Shown in pieces: positions 43,900 through 54,763 of a stretch of 64,000 bases of DNA. Every line of letters starts with the position of its first letter. Position 1 is the stretch's first letter. The position numbers were made by a program, and so were the translations under genes. The stretch is from Phanerochaete sordida (Eukaryota; Basidiomycota; Agaricomycetes; Polyporales; Phanerochaetaceae), in the NCBI GenBank assembly GCA_019973155.2, contig BPQB01000027.1, positions 62,001 to 126,000 on the forward strand. Direction: 5' to 3'. Below the pieces are notes generated by a model. That model was not told where the DNA came from and did not search any database. It saw only the letters and a program-made list of their open reading frames with translations.

Positions 43900-46632
43900 A
43901 TGCCCTCAAGAACATCGCCTGCCCCTGCCGCCAGCTGCATAACACTCCGCTTTATTCGTACGCGGCTTTCCTACCGCTCTTTTTTACTACTTACTCAGAT
44001 CGTTTGACCGTTTCAGAGCTTCTAGGAAGCCTCAATAAGACTGGGCAGTATTCTTTGCACATCAAGAGCAGCAACGGTCGAGACCACTTTGCGAGTATAT
44101 CACCAACGTCGACGGACACGGCAACGCCAAACTGGAGCGAGCAGGAAGTCATCTGCCTGTAATTACACTCTCTAATCCACTAGAAGATACTTACACTGAC
44201 CGTTCTTCAGCCTCGTTCCTATTGGCACGCATACAATCAGTCTGGAGGTGTATCGAGAAGGATCCGGGTTAGGCGCGAGCATTCCAGAGCAAATTGGAAG
44301 GGTCTGCGTACCACTTCATGAGCTGTTTACCAGTACGTTTTATCAAGTGCGATAAGTCTACCCCATGACGGACAAACTCCATCCCAACAGTCCCCCGCCC
44401 CTTTCGTCTGAGCGCCCCGTACAACCCTACGGATACCACGAGCCCAGGATTCATATCTCTACAAGTCGTCACCCTCTCGAACCAGCAGATTCAGCTCGAC
44501 ACGCTGCCCAAAGATCTTGCATTGCGGCCGCCAATTAGAACGTTACGCAACACTCTAGACGCCCTCGACTTTGCGAGACTGCGTTTCGGTAATAAGGCAG
44601 TCGCTGCAAGCCTCGTGAGTACGCTGAGGCTTTTGGATTACCGTCTCGCTTACCTTGCAACAGAATGCGGGACATCTCTTAACTCAAGTTGTGCTGAGAA
44701 CACTCACGGACCGTCCTGAGCTCATTTCCCGAGAGGTCGAAGCCCAGGATATGAACGTCGTCTGGGACTTGTCCCGCCACCTCGAGCAGCATACTACGTA
44801 CTTCATGCACTCGTTCTCCACCGACCCTGACGTTGCGCCTCGGGAGAAGACGTCTATCGTGCATGAGCTTCTGTTCGCCGTGTCCGAGGCGATGGCCATC
44901 ATCTTTGGATTCCTCCACGCATACCCCAGTACGTGTTTTGCCTCTAGCATCCGGTTGGGTTTCTTACTCCGATATATAGACGCAAGATACGACTGGGTCA
45001 GGGGTGCCTCCATGGCAGCTTCTACCGCGGCCCTCGACCTTCAGTACAGAATGCTGGTCCTGGACGCAAAGATGCGCAAGATAGTACCTGAGAAGTCTGC
45101 GAGTGCACCGACACCTGCCACCTTCTTCGTCCAGCTCGCCGGGATTTTGGCCGACACGTACAAGGAAAGCGATGCACCGTCGGGGCCTGCAATCGGCATC
45201 CTCGGCTGCGTACGAGGAATGCTAGCGAGAGATATGCTTGACGGCTACAAAGCGGTGAGCGCGGTAGCAGTCGCGACTATCAATACGAAAGGCTCACATG
45301 TTCCAGTACATGGACAGCCTCAATAACTGCTGCGACGCCAAGAGCAGGCTTCTCCGGCGCACCGCGCGACGACTGATGGCGATGCTCGCGAAAGAGACTG
45401 GGATGCTGCCTTCTTCGCTCGAGATCCCCTCCACCCTCTTTGGGAAGAAGCCGCCCACTCCTAAGCGTCGCGTGGGGACACACGGGATGGAGATTGGCGG
45501 AGGCGAGCGCGCGCGAGGCTCGTACGGCGAAGTCCGCTTTACGACGATGAAGTGCGTCAAGCGTAACACCACAATAGCTGTCGCCCTCAAGAAGATTACC
45601 GAGGCCACCACTCCCGAGCAGACCAAGGTGCGCCTCCCCGTTGATGTGCTGAGACAGGCGTAATATGCTGACGAGCTCGACAGCGCACGTACCTGGAGAT
45701 TCTTAACGGCTGGACGCTATACCACCCACGATTACTTGCGACTGAGGGTATCACACACGAAGGCCTCGGGGGCGAGCGGGTTATCGTGCTCGTCAGCGAG
45801 AAAATGGGCGGCGGGGTACTGTCCAAGTATATCAGCACTTCCGAAGCGTTCGAGAGGCGTACGCCACAACAGAAGATCAGACTGCTGAATCTTTGGGTCA
45901 GTGTTCAGCCCGCTCGTGTGTACGCCAGCTTATAACCCGTCTCCACAGCTCAGACAAATCGCTGAAGGCATTAAGTACATGCATGACGAGGGCATCGTCC
46001 ACGGCGACCTGCACGCAGTACGCAGGCCCAATCCCCCTCTCCGTCTCACTGTCTGACTCGCCTCCCTCCAGGGTAATATCTTCCTCAACACGAACGACGG
46101 CACCGACCACAACGTCGTGATCGCCGACTTTGGCCTTTCCATCTACGTCGACTCCGCAAGCAACCAGTTCCAGTCGATGCGATCCGGCGCCGAGCGCTTC
46201 CTTCCGCCCGAGCGGTTTATCCCTGACGTCACCGACAAGCAGCGGGAGCGGCGCGAGGTTGTCCATGGTGTCCCCGCACACTTGATCTCACCCTCAAAGC
46301 GACCGACGACGCAGTCAGACCTATTCTCGTGGGCGATGATTTGCATTCAGGTGTGTGCACGCTCTGCTTTAGACTTGCTCGACGCCGACTGAGGCTTTCC
46401 GCGACTGCAGCTCTACACTCAGGAGCGCCCCTTTACGGACATCGAGGACGGAATTGTTGCATCAGAGATTATCAGAGGAGCACGTCCGACGCCTTTGCCG
46501 AAGGCCATTGCTGAGCAGGAGCTGCTGGCTGCACGCATCAAGACGTGCTGGAAGCAGAATCCTGAGGAGCGCGAGACCGCCGGGCGGCTGCTGGACGACA
46601 TGCGCCGGCTCGCATCCTCCGATACGCCATAG
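43900..46632 (+). CDS. K2 family: C2-like, helical and protein kinase domains
   Basis: 729 residues in 11 exons: 43900-43957, 44017-44158, 44211-44332, 44391-44614, 44664-44928, 44980-45254, 45307-45627, 45684-45896, 45949-46017, 46072-46350 and 46411-46632. C2-like part: GSLNKTGQYSLHIKSSNG, NWSEQEVICLLVPIGTHTIS. Helical part: NVVWDLSRHLEQHTTYF, AVSEAMAIIFGFLHAYP. Kinase: glycine loop GSYGEV, beta-3 Lys (VALKKI), HGDLHAGNIF, VIADFGLSI, RFLPPERF (PPE, not APE), SDLFSWAMICIQ and CWKQNPEERETAGRLL. Exons 9 and 11 are 69 and 222 nt in K2b, K2c and K2d alike. It is the closest full-length relative of 36307-39031, on the opposite strand. Confidence 0.87.
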
Positions 46633-48847
46633 CTCTCTCAAATATCCTATGACCTGCTCTCATGTCTACAACCTGTAGTCTGCTGCTGCCTGATGCCGCC
46701 CAACGATATTTGGGATTAATTTATAATGCTTGACACCGTCCTACATCAGCGGCATTGCGTCGCTCGCCATACTCTGGAGATCGAGCGCCGCTATGTCATT
46801 GTTTCCGGACCGATGGACGTCTCTCGAGAGCGCCAGGGTAGCGTCATTCACACCAACGATTGTATTCGTGCTGCCCTGCCTGCGTGGACGAGGGAGGCCG
46901 CATTCAATTCATGGGACCAGCAGGGAGCTGTATCGCTGTTTTCGTGAGAGCGGTCGTCCTGAGAGAACAAAAGATCTGGACCAGCTTGCGACCTGATAGA
47001 GAGCATGCAGATCGCTGACCACTCTTGCATGGCTTCTTCAACTATCTAGTGTACATCCGCAGCAAACATCTCCGCACCATTTTTTCGGATCCGTTGACCA
47101 CGGAGATGGTAATCTGGCGCGCTGCGCACAGTAAAGACGTAGACCGCGCGGGCGTAAATAATCATTGCGCGGACCACCGTGGTACAGTTACACTGGAGGG
47201 TCTTTGTCGGCTCTGCATAGCCTGTCGCGTCGACTATCAGGCCTCACCAACGCGGCGTTTCGTTTCCAACTCTAACAAGGCGCTGCGAGGAACGTCGCGG
47301 TGAGCAGATGGGTTTGCGCAGACAAAACACCGACAGCGCCCCATGCGCCAGCGCCAGGAGGCTATGCCATTCCTCTTCCCAACGTCCCCCATGAGGCGTA
47401 CAAGCTCAATGAGAACGCCCCGAAGCAATGGTTCTGGGACAGCGCCGCTCAACACCACTCTTCCTGAAGGATTCATCATCTTGCAAAGACAATAATGCCG
47501 ACATGGTTTGATTCCTCACATGGATCGTCGTCTCCGACCTAGTTCATCGAAGCTGACTGAGGACGGTACCTCGTCCGGGCATGCGGACCACATGTTCTCA
47601 TGTCCTTTGGCGTCCCCTGACACTACCATTGTTGCCTTGGGAAGCCATTGTGCTCTGCGAGGACCGTCATGATACCCCTGCTGTGAGCTTCAGCCGACGT
47701 CTCGCGCTATGGCCAGCAGTCACGAACCTAGTCGGAACCGAACACGAGAACGCGTCCTATCGCGCAGAACAAAGCAGGCACCGCGTCAGACTTGCGAGCA
47801 AGCAGCATGGTGGGCCCAAGCGACGCACCACAAGGCAGCATCACGGCCGCGCGTTCGCATCCCGACATCGGCGCGGTCGGAGAAGGCGTGCTCCGCGAGA
47901 AAAGTACAAAGGCCTGTCTCCGCGTGTCTTCAAAGCGAGACAGAGAAGGATATATGAGATTGTGGGTGATGGTCGCTGTATGTTTCAGTGTTGGCCTTCG
48001 GGGCCATATGGAGAACAAAGACGTGGGCGTACACGTGTAACAACGCCAGGACCGTGTCATCGTCCACAGGATATGGCGGCTCTGACCCCCTTCCCTTCGC
48101 AGACTTGGAATAATTCTCAAATTTACAGCTCAAAGGAGCATCCTCCAGAGCATAATCGGGGGGCATAGCCCAGGAATTGGGAGTTCGAGCGAAAGAGACA
48201 AAGTCAACGAGCGCTGCGATCGGACCGGGGCGCCTGCGCCGATCATTTGATGCGCCGGTTCGTCGGCCACCCCTCCCGCAGGCCATTATTGCTTCTTGAC
48301 CAATGATAGAATATACCTAGTTTTGTACGCGCTCCACGGCACCGTGGGCTGCAATTATTGGCAGCCAGCCGCTTTGAACAGCTTTCCCGTTCATTTTATC
48401 ATTCTAAAACTCGGTATACTGTACCTGGACATAAACTAGTGGTACTTCGTCAGGGCTCAGTACTTCAGCTTGGACGTCGCGTGCATCCGATGGCACTGTC
48501 ACCAGATGCGCGTGTCGCTGGCCACCCTCGTCGCAGAGTAGTCAGGACATCACTGGTACTTTGCTATCTAGTCTAGACGAATTCCTACGTGCATTGTCTG
48601 GGACCGCGCTCGCGGCTGAGTGCGAGCCACGGGGGAAAGGATGTTGGCATGCATTCCCCTCATTAATGCTCATGCTGGGACCACATCACCAATTTATGTT
48701 CAGGAAATCTACGACTGATTCACGTTGAGTTATCATCGTATATGTGGAAGTCGCTCAAAATACAATCCGTTGAGCCTCAATGTTCAAATCGTCTACAACG
48801 CAGCAATGTTTGTGATCATCTACGAATATCGCACCTCTCCCAGACTA
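46633..48847. other. Gene-poor region with repeat R2 and an orphan frame
   Basis: 2.2 kb. R2 copy A lies at 47740-48290. A frame ending TGA 47465-47467 reads GGYAIPLPNVPHEAYKLNEN then APKQWFWDSAAQ, which looks coding but lacks a clear start. It could be the last exon of a relic. Confidence 0.35.
47740..48290. repeat. Dispersed repeat R2, copy A
   Basis: Aligns with 58100-58650 in the same orientation: CGACGTCGGCGCGGTCG-like block, GTCTCCGCGTG, GATATATG...GGTGATGGTCG, ACACGTG-AA-ACGCC, and a final GATC-TTTGAT-CGCCG block, in order. No protein recognised on either strand. Confidence 0.5.
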
Positions 48848-51600
48848 TCATACCACCAAGCCTTGCAGGTCGTGCAGCAATTCTGCAGCAGTACCACGAA
48901 GCTTCGGATTCTGCGTCCAGCAGCGTTCTATCGCTCGCACCAAGGCCGGCTGCGAGGTGATGGCGGGAGGGAGTGGGGTCGGACGCTCGCCTAGCAGAAT
49001 CATGTTTGAGACCTGGGAGTCGCTGGCAGCAGGATGGGACATAACGAAGGGCTCGTGGGTGGTGTAGAGCTGTAGGGACATCGAAGCCACGATTAGCTCT
49101 TGAGCGCGGAAAAGAGGACGGGACGCACCTCAACGCAGAGCATCGCGAACGAAAACAGATCCGTGGCTTCGTCCGGCCGGCCGCTGGGCGATACCCGGAA
49201 CTCAGGCGCCCCAAATACCCTGTCGGTGCCTGTGCCCAGACCTGCGGCGATCTCCACAGCGCCGCGCTGCTGCGCCGGCTGGTGGATGCCCATGGCTCTT
49301 GCAATTATTTGCCGCGTGGCGTTGTCGGCGTTGCCCCCGCGCAGCTGTAGTTCCGGGGCGAGGTACCGCGGATTGCCTGTCCTCGACGACTTGTAGGCGC
49401 CGCTGATGGCCTCGAGATAGAGCGAGAGCCCGAAGTCGGCGATGACTACAGTGTTGCCCTTCGGATCGCGCGCGGTGTTGATGAGGATATTTCTCTGGAA
49501 GCAAATCAGCCAATCTCGTAGAGTTTGAAGAGAAACTGTCGTACCCCGCGAAGGTCCCCGTGAGCGATGCCCTCCCTGTGCATGTATTGGAGCCCCTCTG
49601 CCACTTGACGAAGCTACACTCGGAATTAGCATGTTTCTCGGACAGTGTACCAGAGCCACACACCCAGTTGTTGAGCACCCACGCACGCTGGTCATACCTC
49701 AACCCAAGATACGTCGGGGATGTCTCAATATACGACCTCACGTTACCACCCTGCATTCGCTCGGCGACAATTGCAAGCATCCCTCGGTCATACGTAACAC
49801 CCAGCGTGGGCAGAAGGGACACGTGGCTCAGCGTCCAGCCAGCGAGAATCTCGAGGTAAGTGTCCTGCAAAGCAGACCCGTCAATACACCATCGTTCTCA
49901 AGGGATGACTTTGCGCACCTCTATCTGGTTCGCCTCGAGGCTCTTCGTGATACACTTGACAGCGATGTCTATCCAGCGCCTTTGCCGCACAGAGAACATC
50001 CTGGTGAAGGTGACGATTGCATGAGAGCCGCTCTGTCCACCGCTGGGGGCGCGCATCGCATTGGCTGCCTGTGAAGCCCCACTCTCCCGTGATAGCTTCT
50101 CGATATCGTGATCGGGGATGACCAGGCCCGACGGCAGCCGTCGCGAGGCCCGCGCAAGCGACGTCATGAGCCGCCGTGCAGCGCTGCGGAGCGCGACGTT
50201 ATGCTCTTGGTTCATGGTTTCGTCGATGACCTAGCAGCGTAGCATCAGCTTCGGTGCGTCGGCAGTCGCAGAGCTGCGCACCGCCTTGAACTGGTCCAGC
50301 GCCTCTTCCGCGACCCATCCGTATATGCATCCGAAGAAGTCGGTCCACTCGCCCTCCAGGTCGCGCACGCCCGCGAACTTTGCCACGTATTCGTCGGCCA
50401 GCTCGCGCAGAATGGTTCCTTGCGGCAGCTCGAGAAGATCCGCGGGCGCGTGTTGGAGGATGCCCCGCATGTGCGCTCCGAGGGCGACAAGGCCGACGAG
50501 CAGCTCGCGGAAGCCGCGCCCGGCAGCAACGGAACGAGTGTCGACGTAGGTGTACCCCGAATCTTGGAGCAAATGAGTGAACGAGCCCAGTAGTCTGGGA
50601 AGGAACGTACCTGTGTAGCAATCTACGAAGCTGAAGATGGCGGAGAGGGCCTGCATTATCGTCGGGAGAAGCTCGGCGGCGGTCGGACCAAAGCCATGGA
50701 TATTCGTGGGCCAGTACACTGCTGAGAAGTAGCGGAGCTGTAGCTCGGCCTGCTTGGCGAGATCCCATATCGGACTGTCGACGGGCACGCGCTTGGCGTC
50801 TGGGTTGGTTTTAGCGTCGTGTTGAAGGAACTGCAGAATGGCAAACGCGTACGCGCTTCCAAACCCCTAAGACATGTTATCAGCAAGAGTCGTGGCGGAC
50901 CACAGCATGAGAGGACTTACAATTGCTCCGTACTCTGTCCCGAGGGTGCCATCTAGCTTCTTGAAGTCCCCGAGCATAGATATCATGGATGATATCATCG
51001 ACGGCCCAGTACGAGACGACACAAGATTGGGAAGCGATTGCATCGGCGGGACGTACGGGCAAAGGAGGAGCCCGATCATGCCTACAGTCTGCTGATCATA
51101 GGGCGACACCAAGTAAAACTCCCTGGGCCTATCTGCGCGCACGTCCAGTCAGTCGTCGGATTCAGTTCGCGACTCAAGCCATACTCACCTGGAAGCAAGT
51201 TATGAAGCAGAACTCTAGCTTCGCCGACAATCTGCTTGTCTTGTTTCGGAGGACATCGGTAAACTTGCAGCTTGAGATAGCTTGTACCCGCGTTTAACGA
51301 TCTGCGACACTGTCAGTCTAGCACGCGTACAGATAGGGGTGCGCCCTACATCCACCTGTCCTTCTGCGTATCCCAAACCGGTGTCGGCGTTCTGGTCGCA
51401 GTGGCGAACTTGATTTTCTTGGGAGGGTGTTGGTTGTTTGCGACCCTAGGGGTAATATAGACGGAGTAATAGTCTGCGTCGTTCAATCTTGCGTATATCT
51501 CTGGTACCTGACATTGAGCACCAACATTCACTGGGAACGTTCGCTGTGACTCACGGGAGACTGTCACCAGCAGAGCGGGCATGGAACTGGGCATCGACAT
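48848..51600 (-). CDS. K2 family: C2-like, helical and kinase domains, extended activation region
   Basis: 740 residues in 11 exons: 51600-51555, 51500-51356, 51301-51189, 51132-50921, 50866-50611, 50562-50282, 50230-49919, 49864-49664, 49613-49545, 49494-49129 and 49069-48848. C2-like: LLVTVSQIYARLNDADYYSV, YLKLQVYRCPPKQDKQIVGE. Helical: SPIWDLAKQAELQLRYFS, LPTIMQALSAIFSFVD. Kinase: beta-3 Lys (DIAVKCITK), HGDLRGRNI, VIADFGLSL, RYLAPELQL, TDLFSFAMLCVE and ERCWTQNPKLRGTAAELL. Exon 10 is 366 nt against 264-279 nt in the relatives; the extra 30 or so residues lie between APE and the aF Asp (an Ala/Gly/Gln-rich loop). It resembles the truncated 24101-25675 more than the other full-length members. 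Confidence 0.85.
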
Positions 51601-53346
51601 GCAAAGTTTGGAATGGGCCTGGCGGTTTGAGGGGAGTAGAGTTGATTTATCACGGACGGACGTGTGCAATGAATTTAAACACAACGCATTCCCCGCGCGA
51701 AAATCTGTCCAGGAAAGCTTCACAGCAGCTGTGTATTGCCATGGGCACGAGACGGCAATGACCCGACTCTATAATGGGCTGCAAGAAGTATGGTACTGAA
51801 TATACACGATGCATCAGCCATCTGTCTACATCAAACATACAATGGGTCGACCTACCTAGTGGCAAAAAACAACGCTTTCCGTATTTCGAGCACGCGCTCT
51901 CTGGCAGTTCGACCACAAAGGCGGTGCGCGAATCGACGTTCCGAGAACAATCACACCTTGGGGCCTGCCGTAGGCATGAGCGGAGCAAAGCATGATGGAT
52001 CTTTCGCCTGTTGGTTTCGTCGCGCGACGATGACAGAGCCTGAGCGTCTTTGCTCTGGACGAGCAGCAGGAAGCTTGAAGCGCATTTATACACACAGCGA
52101 TTCCAGGCGCAGGACTGAGGAGATGTCTGGGAGACAGCAGGAAAGAACAATAGCTGAATGGCAGGGACGGTCGCGACGGCGGGGAGAGGCAGGGCGAGGA
52201 GGCCTTGGAGCCGTGCAAAGCGGAGGGTCCCTGGGCGCTCGTCCTTCGCCAGGCCCCCGGACAGCGCCGCTGTTCGGGGTTCGTCGGGAGCAATACCGCG
52301 GTTGTGGGTCTGCATGCACATTTCGGCAAAGTCCCGCGCGCTGTTGTCCCAGGCCCGCGCGGACACCCAGCTCGCGCTCCCACTGTGCGGATTTTGATAA
52401 CGCCCGACCCGCTCTGGGCGAGCAGCCTGAGTGCGCACGCTTGCGCGGAAAGTGGTGACGCAGAAGTCATCGTGATGTACAGGAAGCTGTTCGACAGTAC
52501 GCAGTGGAATTTAGTTACGGTGTCGTGCCCTCAGCTCAGCCGTCCTCGCAGGGCGATGTCAGTCTTTGGCGTCGGTCGTCTCGCGATGTTAACGTCCTTC
52601 GCGAAGCGAGCTGAGGAGCGCAGGAGATACTCTAGTCGAACATGGCTCAACTTCATTGAACAGCAGATCAAGGCGGCCTAACTGCCGTGGTGTGAGATGT
52701 CATGGACGCTGCGCTCACCGCTGGGTATGGTCTCGGTCGAGGCCATCTGAACAGCTCTACGTCTTCGTGCTGCGCCAGCGAAATCAAAGGGCTGCCAATA
52801 GAGGCTCCAGCTTGAGCATTGGCTGCTTGAAAGGTTCACAGACGATGGCTACAGTGGTGTGTCTGGCGTAGTATGGACACCTAAGTGGTCAACGAGGAGC
52901 CGTTAGGGAATAGCAAATATTCGACGACATCCTCGACGCACCTAGTACCATTACCTCCGCACGCTTGTCCTCATCCCAGTCGGCTGGACCCCGTAGGTGC
53001 GATGTTGCTGTAGAAATATCGACAACGATGAGGCAATGTAAGACGTCGCTGACAGAGCGAGGGTTGCGCAGCGCCGCAGCCGCCAGACCCCCAGCGCTAG
53101 ACTTCGGACAGCATGACCTCGCTGGAATAATATTTCTATCACCGACTCGCGCTACAAGCTGCCCTTTGTGTTCACCACGCAGCCATAAAATCGCCCTAAA
53201 ATGACTGTATTTGCTAAATGATTGTGGTACATGACAGTGGACTGATATCCCCCGGCCGCAGACCCGGTACAGAGGTGAGATCGTCGTCCTTCAGCACGCC
53301 TGGACCAGAACGCCGTAAAGCAGGCGTGATTTACACGCGTGTAGAC
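51601..53346. other. Intergenic, with a short R1-like fragment
   Basis: 1.7 kb without a supported gene. Around 52240-52260 the R1 word CCAGGCCCCCGGACAG recurs, but the flanks do not align further. A frame ending TAA near 52681 (TSFAKRAEERRRYSSRTW) has no paralog. Confidence 0.35.
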
Positions 53347-54222
53347 TTAGTCAAGTTCTGGGTGCGCGTGCTCCAGCTCGGCGTTGGCTGCGCATATCCA
53401 CGCCTGTTGGAACTGCTGCGCGAGGCTCAGCCCGTCGCGGGCGGGCCGCGCTGGTAGCACGTCAATCAGGCCCTCACCGTACAGAGGGATATCCAGGAGC
53501 TTACCAGGTACTCGAGGCTTCCGCTTCCGCTCCTTCCTTTGGCCCTTAGGTTTCTCTCGCTCTTCGCGCGCGCGGTCGTTGAGGGTTTCGATGCCCTTTA
53601 TGGTTCGCTCGATATCCGGATCGGGAATCTTGTATATCGACTGCTCAATTCGCGTTGTAGCACCCTGGGCCAAAACGTACGGGTCAGCGCTGAAATTTAC
53701 AGCCGCCAAATTTGCATACTTACGGTGACACGGCCGTTGAGCTTATTGCACTCAGCCTGGAAGCGGGTCAATCTACGGTGCAGAGGGTATGCCTTTATGG
53801 CCCAGACTGGGAACCAGCGCTCTTTGACGACCAGCCATTGACACTCGAGAGTTTTCAGTCGGGTCTTTGCCCTGGAGTGCCGCATGAGGACAGAGTAGTA
53901 GCTGAGATACGATGACGTACGTGTTCACAAGGTCATCCATTGTCCTAGGATTGTCCACCTTCAGTGTTGCACACCAGTGGTCCTGCTCGTACTCCGCGTT
54001 GAATGTGGACAGAAGCGCCTTGAGAGCGTCCTGAACCTTGCCCGACAAGTTGTCCAAAAGCTTCCGGAGCCCTGAAATGAGGTCTTCGAGCTTACCCCAT
54101 AGGTAGAGAACGTAGCCGCGAGCGCGTATAATGACCGCGACCACGATAACTGGAATCGAGACCTGAGGAGGCACCGACAGCAGCGTCTCGCCGGACATTT
54201 TGGTGATATGAAGCATCGCCAT
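53347..54222 (-). CDS. Small membrane-anchored helical protein with long basic tail
   Basis: 255 residues, exons 54222-53921, 53871-53724 and 53664-53347; introns GT-AG in phases 2 and 0, as in 30838-31405 and 42401-43068. PQVSIPVIVVAVIIRARGYV (about residues 18-37) is a likely membrane span. Amphipathic helices follow (WGKLEDLISGLRKLLDNL, SGKVQDALKALLSTF). The second exon is a helix with Trp (RLKTLECQWLVVKERWFPVW). The third exon has a highly basic run (REKPKGQRKERKRKPRVPGK) and then LSLAQQFQQAWICAAN. It is head-to-head with the catalytic K1 gene at 54764, 541 bp between starts. Function unknown. Confidence 0.7.
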
Positions 54223-54763
54223 GTCTTTGAGAAGGAGGGTGCCGCAAAGCTGTGGGTACGATGTCCGCGGGACGAAGTGCCTGCACTTCAGAGGAGTGAC
54301 TCTCAAAGTCAGACGGGATTCTGGTACGCACCATCGCGAGCGGAGATTATTATAAATCGAACCTGACCAGATTAGGGTGTGCCTTCGGGGTCCCTATCTA
54401 AGGTCATCCCAGTGCCTCGTAGAGGTGGACGAACAAAGCTGGTTCCTGTACATGGAGAACCAGCTGAGCGTCATCCACAGCCTCCTGGAAAAGACTAGCC
54501 AATGTTGCATGATGTCCATCGTCTCGAGCTGTCAAAGATACAACAGCATGTTACCGACTTCGCTCGCAGATGTCCCATGCCGCAGACAAGGACATGTGCT
54601 GCAAGACAACAATAGTGTCATGGTACCTCGGGGGAGATGGAGATAAAGTTCCCAGTCCAAGAGCGCCAGGCCACGTGAGGGTTACGTAAGCACTCGTCGC
54701 GCGGTTCGCACGTTTCCTGCGCTTGCATCGGTACCCCTTGCTCAGGACAGTGGCCCTCCCGAC
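54223..54763. promoter_or_regulatory. Probable bidirectional promoter, small helical gene and K1e
   Basis: 541 bp between divergent ATGs. TATAAAT at about 54350-54356 could serve either side. The arrangement repeats that at 41911-42400. Confidence 0.5.

Noticed and set aside
49202..49870. Long reverse-strand frame of 222 residues overlapping K2d exons
   Set aside because: It runs through introns and exons of K2d and contains out-of-frame shadows of its kinase sequence.
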